A DNA stretch of 64,000 bases. Source: Megachile rotundata (lineage: Eukaryota > Arthropoda > Insecta > Hymenoptera > Megachilidae). Positions within the stretch are counted from its first letter, which is position 1. Every line of letters starts with the position of its first letter. Of this stretch, positions 47,400-61,000 are shown piece by piece. The DNA lies in the NCBI RefSeq assembly GCF_050947335.1, contig NW_027473347.1, forward strand, positions 744,001-808,000, read 5' to 3'. A program made the position numbers and the translations under genes. The notes below the pieces were generated by a model. It saw only the letters and a list, made by a program, of their open reading frames with translations. It did not search any database and was not told the origin of the DNA.

Positions 47400-49045
47400 A
47401 CAATGACAATCATACAATCACCATCATGCAAACACAATCCTGCAATCGCAATCATGGAATAACAATCATGCTGTCGCAATCATAGAATTACACTCATACA
47501 ATCAGAATCATACAATCACAGTCATACAATTACAATCATGCAATCAGAATCATACAATCACAATCATACAATCACAATCATACAATCACAATCATACAAT
47601 CACAATCATACAATCACAATCATATAATCACAATCATACAATCACAATCATACAATCGCAATCATACAATCACAATCATACAATCACAACCATACAATCA
47701 CAATCATACAACCGCAATCATACAGTCGCAATCATACAATCACTATCATAAAATCACAGTCATACTACCACAGTCATACAATTACAATCATACAATTACA
47801 ATCTTACAATCACAAACATACAATCACATTCATACAATCACAATCATACAATCACAATCATGCAATCACAATCATTCAATCACAATCATTCAATCACAAT
47901 CATACAATCGCAATCAAACAAAAACAATCATACAATCATAATCATACAATCACCATCATACAATCACATTCATACAATCACAATAATACAGCCACAGTCA
48001 TACATTCACAATCATACAATCACAATTATATAATCACGATCATACATTCACAACAATACAATCACAATCATACAATCGCAATCATACAGTCGCAATCATA
48101 CAATCACTATCATACAATCACAGTCATACTACCACAGTCATACAATTACAATCACACAATCACAATCTTACAATCACAAACATACAATCACATTCATACA
48201 ATCACAATTATACAATCACAATCATGCAATCACAATCATTCAATCACAATCATAAAATCGCAATCAAACAAAAACAATCATACAATCATAATCATACAAT
48301 CACCATCATACAATCACAATCATACGATCACAATCATACAAACACAATCATACAATCACAATCATACAATCACAATCATACAATCACAATCATACAATCA
48401 CAATCATACAAACGCAATCACACAATCACAATCATTCAATCACAATCATACAATCGCAATGATATAAATGCAATCTCCCAAAAACATTGATACAATCACA
48501 ATCATACAATCACAATAATACAGTCACAATCGTACAATCACAATCATACAATCACAGTCATACTACCACAGTCATACAATTACAATCATACAATCACAAT
48601 CTTACAGTCACAATCGTACAATCACAATCATACAATCACAATCATACAATCACAATCATACAATTACAATCATACAATCACAATCATACAATCACAATCA
48701 TACAATCACAATCATACAATCACAATCGTACAATCACAATCATACAATCACAATCATACAATCACAATCATACAATCACAATCATACAATCACAATCATA
48801 CAATGACAATCATACAATCACCATCATACAAACACAATCCTGCAATCGCAATCATGGAATAACAATCATGCTGTCGCAATCATAGAATTACACTCATACA
48901 ATCAGAATCATACAATCACAGTCATACAATTACAATCATGCAATCACAATCATACAATCACAATCATACAATCACAATCATACAATCACAATCATACAAT
49001 CACAATAATACAGCCACAGTCATACAATCACAATCATACAATCAC
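47381..49045 (+). repeat. Third partial copy of the 6.8-kb repeat
   Basis: It matches about 37,357-39,021 at offset 10,024 (716 units), including the M1 with ATAAATGCAATC at 48,464 (38,440 in the first copy) and P at 48,492. It therefore restores the 392-bp part missing from the second copy. The interval 47,656-49,045 is copied again at 54,681-56,070 (offset 7,025 throughout). After 49,045 the sequence leaves this family. Confidence 0.87.
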
Positions 49046-50102
49046 AATCATACAATCACAATCATACAATCACAATCATACAATCACAATCATACAATCA
49101 CAAGCATACTGTCACAGTCCTACAATCACAATAATAAAATCACAATCATACAATCGCAGTCATACAATCACAATCATACATTCACAACAATACAATCACA
49201 ATCATACAATCGCAATCATACAGTTGCAATCATACAAGCACAATCATACATTCACAACAATATAATCACAATCATTCAAACGCAATCATACAGTCGCAAT
49301 CATTCAATCACTATCATACAATCACAGTCATATAATCACAATCATACAATCACAATCATACAATTACAATCATACAAGCATAATCCTGCAATCGCAATCA
49401 TGCAATAACAATCATACTATAACAGTCATACAATCACAATCATACAATCACAATCATATAATCACAGTCATACGACCACAATCATACAATCACAATCATA
49501 CAATCGCAGTCATACAATCACAATCATACATTCACAACAATACAATCACAATCATACAATCACAATCATACATTCACAACAATACAATCACAATCATACA
49601 ATCCCAATCATGCAGTCGCAATCATACAATCACTATCATACAATCACAGTCATACTACCACAGTCATACAATTACAATCATACAATCACAATTACAATTA
49701 CAATCATGCAATCACAATCATACAATCACAAACATACTGTCACAATCCTACAATCACAATCATACAATCACAATCATACAATGGCATTCATAAAACAACA
49801 ATCATACAATCACAATCATAAAATCGCAATCATACAATCACAATCATACAATCGCAATCATATAAATACAATCTCCCAAAAACATTGATACAATCACAGC
49901 CATACAATCACAATAATACAATAACAAACATTCAAAAGCAGTCATTCAATCACAATCTTACAATCGCAATCATTCAATCACTATCATACAATCACACTCA
50001 TATAATCACGATCATACAATCACAATCATTCAATCACAATCATACAATCGCAATCATATGAATACAATCTCCCAAAAACATTGATACAATCACAATCATA
50101 CA
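49046..50102 (+). repeat. Y-V segment, duplicated at 57.17-58.25 kb
   Basis: About 49,040-50,102 recurs at about 57,170-58,245, offset 8,129 widening to 8,143 after one extra unit near 57,660. Shared private features include AGCATACTGTCACAG (49,103 and 57,232), the Y module, CATGCAGTCGCAATC (49,610 and 57,753), ATTCATAAAACAAC and the V module. Differences include ACATTCACGACAAT near 57,310. M1 blocks at 49,862 and 50,058 (variant). Confidence 0.85.
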
Positions 50103-50274
50103 ATCACAATCGTACAATCACAATCATACAAGCACAATCATACAATCACAATCATACAATCACGATTCATACAATAGCAATCATACAATTGCAACCATAC
50201 AATCACAACCATACAATCACAATCATACATTCGCACTCATACAATCACAACCATACAATCACAACCATACAATC
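50103..50274 (+). repeat. Short unmatched stretch with a single-base insertion
   Basis: Ordinary array, but I found no longer duplicate for it. Near 50,161-50,175 the sequence reads CACGATTCATACAATAGC, one T more than the usual CACGATCATAC. I saw no other single-base length change in the window; other indels are whole units, 12-bp units, or the 2- and 8-bp losses near 26,580 and 28,048. The insertion shifts the register of everything downstream by one base relative to the 31-50 kb part. Confidence 0.75.
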
Positions 50275-51249
50275 ACAATAATACAATCACAAACATACAA
50301 TCACAATCATACAATCGCAATCGCATAAATACAATCTCCCAAAAACATTGATACAATCACAATCATACAATCACAATAATACCGTCACAATCGTACAATC
50401 ACACTCATACAGTCACAATCATACAATCACACTCATACAATCACAATCATATAGTCACAATCCTACGATCATAATCATACAATCACAATCATACAATCAC
50501 AATCATACATTTGCATTCATACAATAACAATCATACAATCACAATCATAAAATCGCAATCATACAATCGCACTCATACAATCACAATCATACAATCACAA
50601 TCATACAATCACAATCATTCAATCACAATCATACAATCGCAATCATATAAATACAATCTCCCAAAAACAATCATACAATCACAATAATACAGTCACAATC
50701 ATACAATCACAACCACACAATCACAATCATAAAATCACAATCATACAATCACAATCATACAACCACAATCATACCATCACGATCATACAATCGCAATCAT
50801 ACAATTACAATCTCAGAATCACAAACTCGCAATCACAATAATACAATCACACCCATAAAATAGCAATCATACATTTACAATCTCCCATACACAATCATAA
50901 AATCACAATATAACAGTCACAATCATTCAAATACAATCATACAATCACAATCGTACACTCCCAATCATACAATCACACTCATACCGTCACAATCATACAA
51001 TCACAATCATACAATCACAGTCATACAATCACAATCATACAATCACAATGATACAACCACAAACATCCAAAAGCAGTCATTCAATCACAATCATGCAATC
51101 GCAATCATACAATCACAATCATACAATCACAATCATACAATCACAATCATACAATCACCATCATACAAACACAATCCTGCAATCGCAATCATGGAATAAC
51201 AATCATGCTATCGCAATCATAGAGTCACACTCATACAATCAGAACCATA
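50275..51249 (+). repeat. Right-domain segment duplicated at 52.47-53.46 kb
   Basis: It matches about 52,471-53,460 at offset 2,196, becoming 2,210 after one unit missing near 50,675. Both copies share an M1 preceded by ATCGCATAAATAC (50,325 and 52,521), ACCGTCACAATCGT, a W variant with ACGATCATAATC, a second M1 (50,647 and 52,843), M2 (50,807 and 53,017) and R (51,064 and 53,274). No gene. Confidence 0.84.
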
Positions 51250-52470
51250 CAATCACAGTCATACTATCACAATCATACAATCACAGTCATACTACCACAG
51301 TCATACAATTACAATCATACAATCACAATCTTACAATCACAAACATACAATCACATTCATACAATCACAATTATACAATCACAATCATGCAATCACAATC
51401 ATTCAATCACAATCATACAATCGCAATCAAACAAAAACAATCATACAATCATAATCATACAATCACCATCATACAATCACAATCATACAATCACAATAAT
51501 ACAGCCACAGTCATACAATCACAATCATACAATGACAATTATACAATCACGATCATACAATCGCAATCATACAATCACAACCATACAATCACAATAATAC
51601 AATCACAAACATACAATCACAATCATACAATCGCAATCATATCATCACAATCATAAAATCACAATCATACAAAAATAATCATACCATCACGATCATACAA
51701 TCGTAATCATACAGTTACAATCTCAGAATCACAAACTCACAATCACAATAATACAATCACACCCATAAAATAACAATCATACATTTACAATCTCCCATAG
51801 ACAATCATACAATCGCAATCATACAGTCGCCATCATACAATCACTATCATACAATTACAATCATACAAGCATAATCCTGCAATCGCTATCATGCAATTAC
51901 AATCGTACTATCACAATCATACAATCACAAGCATAAAATCACAATCATACAAACACAATCATACAATCACAATCATACAATCACAATCATACAATCACAA
52001 TCATACAAACACAATCACACAATCACAATCATTCAATCACAATCATACAATCGCAATGATATAAATACAATCTCCCAAAAACATTGATACAATCACAATC
52101 ATACAATCACAATAATACAGTCACAATCGTACAATCACAATCATACAATCACAGTCATACTACCACAGTCATACAATTACAATCATACAATCACAATCTT
52201 ACAGTTACAATCGTACAATCACAATCATACAATCACAATCATACAATCACAATCATACAATTACAATCATACAATCACAATCACACAATCACAACTATAC
52301 AATCACAATCATACAATCCCAATCATACAGTCGCAGTCATACAATCACTATCATACAATCACAGTCATACTACCACAGTCATACAATTACAATCATACAA
52401 TCACAATTACAATCACAATCATGCAATCACAATCATACAATCACAAACATACTATCACAATCATACAATC
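51250..52470 (+). repeat. Right-domain segment duplicated at 56.02-57.0 kb
   Basis: About 51,490-52,473 matches 56,024-57,007 at a constant 4,534-bp offset. Shared private features are ATATCATCACAATC (51,640 and 56,174), CAGTCGCCATCAT, ATGCAATTACAATCGT, ACAGTTACAATCGT in the P module and ACAACTATACAATC. The part 51,250-51,490 resembles the R to S interval of other right-domain copies but in shortened form. M1 at 52,061 and P at 52,089. No gene. Confidence 0.83.
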
Positions 52471-54680
52471 ACAATAATACAATCACAAACATACAATCAC
52501 AATCATACAATCGCAATCGCATAAATACAATCTCCCAAAAACATTGATACAATCACAATCATACAATCACAATAATACCGTCACAATCGTACAATCACAC
52601 TCATACAGTCACAATCATACAATCACACTCATACAATCACAATCATATAGTCACAATCCTACGATCATAATCATACAATCACAATCATACAATCACAATC
52701 ATACATTTGCATTCATACAATAACAATCATACAATCACAATCATAAAATCGCAATCATACAATCGCACTCATACAATCACAATCATACAATCACAATCAT
52801 ACAATCACAATCATTCAATCACAATCATACAATCGCAATCATATAAATACAATCTCCCAAAAACAATCATACAATCACAATCATACAATCACAATAATAC
52901 AGTCACAATCATACAATCACAACCATACAATTACAATCATAAAATCACAATCATACAATCACAATCATACAACCACCATCATACCATCACGATCATACAA
53001 TCGCAATCATACAATTACAATCTCAGAATCACAAACTCGCAATCACAATAATACAATCACACCCATAAAATAGCAATCATACATTTACAATCTCCCATAC
53101 ACAATCATAAAATCACAATATAACAGTCACAATTATTCAAATACAATCATACAACCACAATCGTACACTCCCAATCATACAATCACACTCATACCGTCAC
53201 AATCATACAATCACAATCATACAATCACAGTCATACAATCACAATCATACAATCACAATGATACAACCACAAACATCCAAAAGCAGTCATTCAATCACAA
53301 TCATGCAATCGCAATCATACAATCACAATCATACAATCACAATCATACAATCACAATCATACAATCACCATCATACAAACACAATCCTGCAATCGCAATC
53401 ATGGAATAACAATCATGCTATCGCAATCATAGAGTCACACTCATACAATCACAACCATACAATCACAATCATACAATTACAATCATACAATCACAATCAT
53501 ACAATCACAATCATACAATCACAGTCATACAATCACAATCATACAATCACAATCATACATTCACAATCATACAATCACAATCATACATTCACAATCATAC
53601 AATCACAATCATACAATCACAATCATACAAACACAATCATACAATCACAATCATACAATCACAACCATTCAATCACAATCATACAGTCGCAATCATACAA
53701 TCACTATCATACAATCACAGTCATACTACCACAGTCATACAATTACAATCATACAATCACAATCTTACAATCACAAACATACAATGACATTCATACAATC
53801 ACAATAATACAATCACAATCATGCAATCACAATCATTCAATCACAATCATACAATCGCAATCAAACAAAAACAATCATACAATCATAATCATACAATCAC
53901 CATCATACAATCACAATCATACAATCACAATAATACAGCCACAGTCATACAATCACAATCATACAATCACAATTATACAATCACGATCATACAATCGCAA
54001 TCATACAATCACAACCATACAATCACAATAATACAATCACAAACATACAATCACAATCATACAATCGCAATCATACCATCACAATCATACAATCACAATC
54101 ATACAAAAATAATCATACCATCACGATCATACAATCGCAATCATACAGTTACAATCTCAGAATCACAAACTCACAATCACAATAATACAATCACACCCAT
54201 AAAATAGCAATCATACATTTACAATCTCCCATAGACAATCATACAATCGCAATCATACAGTCGCAATCATACAATCACTATCATACAATTACAATCATAC
54301 AAGCATAATCCTGCAATCGCTATCATGCAATAACAATCGTACTATCACAATCATACAATCACAAGCATACAATCACAATCATACAAACACAATCATACAA
54401 TCACAATCATACAATCACAATCATACAATCACAATCATACAATCACAATCATACAATCACAATCATACAAACACAATCACACAATCACAATCATTCAATC
54501 ACAATCATACAATCGCAATGATATAAATACAATCTCCCAAAAACATTGATACAATCACAATCATACAATCACAATAATACAGTCACAATCGTACAATCAC
54601 AATCATACAATCACAGTCATACTACCACAGTCATACAATTACAATCATACAATCACAATCTTACAGTCACAATCGTACAA
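52471..54680 (+). repeat. Right-domain W-R-S-P copy
   Basis: Its first part pairs with 50,275-51,249. From about 52,693 it follows 42,000 onward at offset 10,693 and 10,679 (R 42,581 and 53,274; S 43,144 and 53,823; M1 43,830 and 54,523). Private changes include ACAATTATTCAAAT near 53,130 and ACAACCATTCAATC near 53,660. The P module starting at 54,551 is cut near 54,680, where the next block begins at TCGCAATCATAC. Confidence 0.84.
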
Positions 54681-56070
54681 TCGCAATCATACAATCACAA
54701 TCATACAATCACAACCATACAATCACAATCATACAACCGCAATCATACAGTCGCAATCATACAATCACTATCATAAAATCACAGTCATACTACCACAGTC
54801 ATACAATTACAATCATACAATTACAATCTTACAATCACAAACATACAATCACATTCATACAATCACAATCATACAATCACAATCATGCAATCACAATCAT
54901 TCAATCACAATCATTCAATCACAATCATACAATCGCAATCAAACAAAAACAATCATACAATCATAATCATACAATCACCATCATACAATCACAATCATAC
55001 AATCACAATAATACAGCCACAGTCATACATTCACAATCATACAATCACAATTATATAATCACGATCATACATTCACAACAATACAATCACAATCATACAA
55101 TCGCAATCATACAGTCGCAATCATACAATCACTATCATACAATCACAGTCATACTACCACAGTCATACAATTACAATCACACAATCACAATCTTACAATC
55201 ACAAACATACAATCACATTCATACAATCACAATTATACAATCACAATCATGCAATCACAATCATTCAATCACAATCATAAAATCGCAATCAAACAAAAAC
55301 AATCATACAATCATAATCATACAATCACCATCATACAATCACAATCATACGATCACAATCATACAAACACAATCATACAATCACAATCATACAATCACAA
55401 TCATACAATCACAATCATACAATCACAATCATACAAACACAATCACACAATCACAATCATTCAATCACAATCATACAATCGCAATGATATAAATGCAATC
55501 TCCCAAAAACATTGATACAATCACAATCATACAATCACAATAATACAGTCACAATCGTACAATCACAATCATACAATCACAGTCATACTACCACAGTCAT
55601 ACAATTACAATCATACAATCACAATCTTACAGTCACAATCGTACAATCACAATCATACAATCACAATCATACAATCACAATCATACAATTACAATCATAC
55701 ATTCACAATCATACAATCACAATCATACAATCACAATCATACAATCACAATCGTACAATCACAATCATACAATCACAATCATACAATCACAATCATACAA
55801 TCACAATCATACAATCACAATCATACAATGACAATCATACAATCACCATCATACAAACACAATCCTGCAATCGCAATCATGGAATAACAATCATGCTGTC
55901 GCAATCATAGAATTACACTCATACAATCAGAATCATACAATCACAGTCATACAATTACAATCATGCAATCACAATCATACAATCACAATCATACAATCAC
56001 AATCATACAATCACAATCATACAATCACAATAATACAGCCACAGTCATACAATCACAATCATACAATCAC
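54681..56070 (+). repeat. 1.39-kb block copied from 47.66-49.05 kb
   Basis: It matches 47,656-49,045 at a constant offset of 7,025 across 1,390 bp, including S (48,226 and 55,251), the M1 with ATAAATGCAATC (48,464 and 55,489) and P (48,492 and 55,517). One private change gives ACATTCACAATCAT near 55,700. Both edges are abrupt changes of module order within regular units, as expected for unequal exchange or a conversion-like transfer. Confidence 0.87.
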
Positions 56071-58040
56071 AATTATACAATCACGATCATACAATCGCAA
56101 TCATACAATCACAACCATACAATCACAATAATACAATCACAAACATACAATCACAATCATACAATCGCAATCATATCATCACAATCATACAATCACAATC
56201 ATACAAAAATAATCATACCATCACGATCATACAATCGCAATCATACAGTTACAATCTCAGAATCACAAACTCACAATCACAATAATACAATCACACCCAT
56301 AAAATAACAATCATACATTTACAATCTCCCATAGACAATCATACAATCGCAATCATACAGTCGCCATCATACAATCACTATCATACAATTACAATCATAC
56401 AAGCATAATCCTGCAATCGCTATCATGCAATTACAATCGTACTATCACAATCATACAATCACAAGCATAAAATCACAATCATACAAACACAATCATACAA
56501 TCACAATCATACAATCACAATCATACAATCACAATCATACAAACACAATCACACAATCACAATCATTCAATCACAATCATACAATCGCAATGATATAAAT
56601 ACAATCTCCCAAAAACATTGATACAATCACAATCATACAATCACAATAATACAGTCACAATCGTACAATCACAATCATACAATCACAGTCATACTACCAC
56701 AGTCATACAATTACAATCATACAATCACAATCTTACAGTTACAATCGTACAATCACAATCATACAATCACAATCATACAATCACAATCATACAATTACAA
56801 TCATACAATCACAATCACACAATCACAACTATACAATCACAATCATACAATCCCAATCATACAGTCGCAGTCATACAATCACTATCATACAATCACAGTC
56901 ATACTACCACAGTCATACAATTACAATCATACAATCACAATTACAATCACAATCATGCAATCACAATCATACAATCACAAACATACTATCACAATCATAC
57001 AATCACAATCATACAATGGCATTCATACAACAACAATCATACAATCACAATCATAAAATCACAATCATACAATCACAATAATACAGTCACAATCATACAA
57101 TCTCAATCATACAATCACACTCATATAGTCACAATCATACAATCACACTCATACAATCACAATGATACAATCACAATCATACAATCACAATCATACAATC
57201 ACAATCATACAATCACAATCATACAATCACAAGCATACTGTCACAGTCCTACAATCACAATAATAAAATCACAATCATACAATCGCAGTCATACAATCAC
57301 AATCATACATTCACGACAATACAATCACAATCATACAATCGCAATCATACAGTTGCAATCATACAAGCACAATCATACATTCACAACAATATAATCACAA
57401 TCATTCAAACGCAATCATACAGTCGCAATCATTCAATCACTATCATACAATCACAGTCATATAATCACAATCATACAATCACAATCATAAAATTACAATC
57501 ATACAAGCATAATCCTGCAATCGCAATCATGCAATAACAATCATACTATAACAGTCATACAATCACAATCATACAATCACAATCATATAATCACAGTCAT
57601 ACGACCACAATCATACAATCACAATCATACAATCGCAGTCATACAATCACAATCATACAATCACAATCATACATTCACAACAATACAATCACAATCATAC
57701 AATCACAATCATACATTCACAACAATACAATCACAATCATACAATCTCAATCATGCAGTCGCAATCATACAATCACTATCATACAATCACAGTCATACTA
57801 CCACAGTCATACAATTACAATCATACAATCACAATTACAATTACAATCATGCAATCACAATCATACAATCACAAACATACTGTCACAATCCTACAATCAC
57901 AATCATACAATCACAATCATACAATGGCATTCATAAAACAACAATCATACAATCACAATCATAAAATCGCAATCATACAATCACAATCATACAATCGCAA
58001 TCATATAAATACAATCTCCCAAAAACATTGATACAATCAC
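56071..58040 (+). repeat. Right-domain mosaic leading to the next super-unit
   Basis: Up to about 57,007 it pairs with 51,490-52,473 (offset 4,534). About 57,008-57,170 is a short linking stretch with ACAATGGCATTCAT and ATATAGTCACAATC. From about 57,170 it pairs with 49,040 onward (offset 8,129 to 8,143). M2 at 56,251; M1 at 56,595 and 58,005; Y near 57,353. The longest apparent open frame of the window (258 codons, 56,618-57,394) lies here and crosses the junction between two duplicated blocks, which argues against a conserved gene. Confidence 0.8.
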
Positions 58041-61000
58041 AGCCATACAATCACAATAATACAATAACAAACATTCAAAAGCAGTCATTCAATCACAATC
58101 TTACAATCGCAATCATTCAATCACTATCATACAATCACACTCATATAATCACGATCATACAATCACAATCATTCAATCACAATCATACAATCGCAATCAT
58201 ATGAATACAATCTCCCAAAAACATTGATACAATCACAATCATACGACCACAATCATACAATCACAATCATAAAATCACAATCATACAATCACAGTCATAC
58301 AATCACAATCATACATTCACAACAATACAATCACAATAATACATTCACAAACATGCAATCACAATCACACAATCTCAGTCATACAATCACAATCATACAT
58401 TCACAACAATACAATCACAATCATACAATCCCAATTATACAGTCCCAATCATACAATCACTATCACACAATCACAGTCATACAGTCACAATCATAAAATC
58501 ACAATCGTACAATCACAATCATACAATCACAATAATACAGTCACAATCATACAATCTCAATCATTCAAATACAATCATACAATCACAATCATACATTCGC
58601 AATCATACAATCACAATCATAGAAGCACAACCATACAATCACAATAATACAATCAGAAACGTACAATCACAATCATACAATAACAATCATACAGTCGCAA
58701 TCATATAAATACAATCTCCCAAAAACATTGATACAATCACAATCATACAATCACAATCATACTATCACAATCATACAATCACAGTCATACAATCACAATC
58801 ATACATTCACAACAATACAATCACAATCATACAATCCCAATCATACAATCCCAATCATACAGTCGCTACCATACAATCACTATCATACAATCACAGTCAC
58901 ACTACCACAGTCATACAATTACAATCATACAATCACAATTACAATCACAATCACGCAATCACAATCATACAATCACAAACATACAATGACATTCATACAA
59001 CAACAATCATACAATCACAATCATAAAATCGCAATCATACAATCACAATAATACAGTCACAATCATACAATCACAATCATACAATCACAGTCAAACTACC
59101 ACTGTCATACAATTACAATCATACAATCACAATTACAATCACAATCATACAATCACAATCATACAATCACCATCATACAATCACAATCTTACAATCACAA
59201 TAATACAGTCACTGTCATACAATCACCATCATACAATCACAATCATGCAGTCACAATTATACAATCACAATCATACAATCACAATCATACAATCGCAATC
59301 AAACAAAAACAATCATACAATCATAATCATACAATCACCATCATACAATCACAGTCGTACGACCACAATCATAGAAAAACAATCATACCATCACGATCAT
59401 ACAATCGCAATCATATAATAACAATCTCAGAATCACAAACTCACAATCACAATAATACAATCACACAAATAAAATAGCAATCATACAGTCGCAATCATAC
59501 AATCACTATCATACAATCACAGTCATACTACCACAGTCATACAATTACAATCATACAATCACAATTACAATCACAATCATGCAATCACAATCATACAATC
59601 ACAATCATACAATTGCAATCATACAAGCACAATCATACATTCACAACAATATAATCACAATCATTCAAACGCAATCATACAGTCGCAATCATTCAATCAC
59701 TATCATACAATCACAGTCATATAATCACAATCATACAATCACAATCATACAATTACAATCATACAAGCATAATCCTGCAATCGCAATCATGCAATAACAA
59801 TCCTACTATAACAATCATACAATCACAATCATACAATCACAATCATATAATCACAGTCATACGACCACAATCATGCAATCACAATCATACAATCGCAGGC
59901 ATACAATCACAATCATACAGTCACAATCATACATTCACAACAATACAATCACAATGATACAATCACAATAATACAATGACAAACATACAATCACAATCAT
60001 ACAATCACAACCATACAATCACAACCATACAATCACAATAATACAATCACACACATACAATCACAAACATACAATCACAATCATACAATAACAATCATAC
60101 AATCGCAATCATATAAATACAATCTCCCAAAAACATTGATACAATCACAATCATACAATCAGAATCATACTATCACAATCATACAAGCATAATCCTGCAA
60201 TCGCAATCATGCAATAACAATCATACTATAACAATCATACAATCACAATCATACAATCAGAATCATATAATCACAGTCATACGACCACAACCATACAATC
60301 ACAACCATACAATCACAATAATACAATAACAATCATACTATCACAATCATACAATCACACTCATACGGTCACAATCATACAATCACAATCATACAATCAC
60401 AATCATACAATCACAATCATACAATCACAATCATACAATCACAATCATACAATCACAATCATACAATCACAATCATACAATCACAATCATACAATCGCAA
60501 ACATACTGTCACAATCCTACAATCATAATCATACAATCACAATCATACAATCACAATCATACATTTGCATTCATACAATAACAATCATACAATCACAATC
60601 ATAAAATCGCAATCATACAATCGCACTCATACAATCACAATCATACAATCACAATCATACAATCACAATCATTCAATCACAATCATACAATCGCAATCAT
60701 ATAAATACAATCTCCGAAAAACAATCATACAATCACAATCATACAATCACAATAATACAGTCACAATCATACAATCACAACCATACAATTACAATCATAA
60801 AATCACAATCATACAATCACAATCATACAACCACCATCATACCATCACGATCATACAATCGCAATCATACAATTACAATCTCAGAATCACAAACTCGCAA
60901 TCACAATAATACAATCACACCCATAAAATAGCAATCATACATTTACAATCTCCCATACACAATCATAAAATCACAATATAACAGTCACAATCATTCAAAT

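Noticed and set aside
56618..57394. Longest open frame in the window (258 codons)
   Set aside because: It begins at a TTG in the M1 tail and crosses a junction between two duplicated blocks. Its sequence is only the SQSYNHNHTITIIQ cycle with variants.
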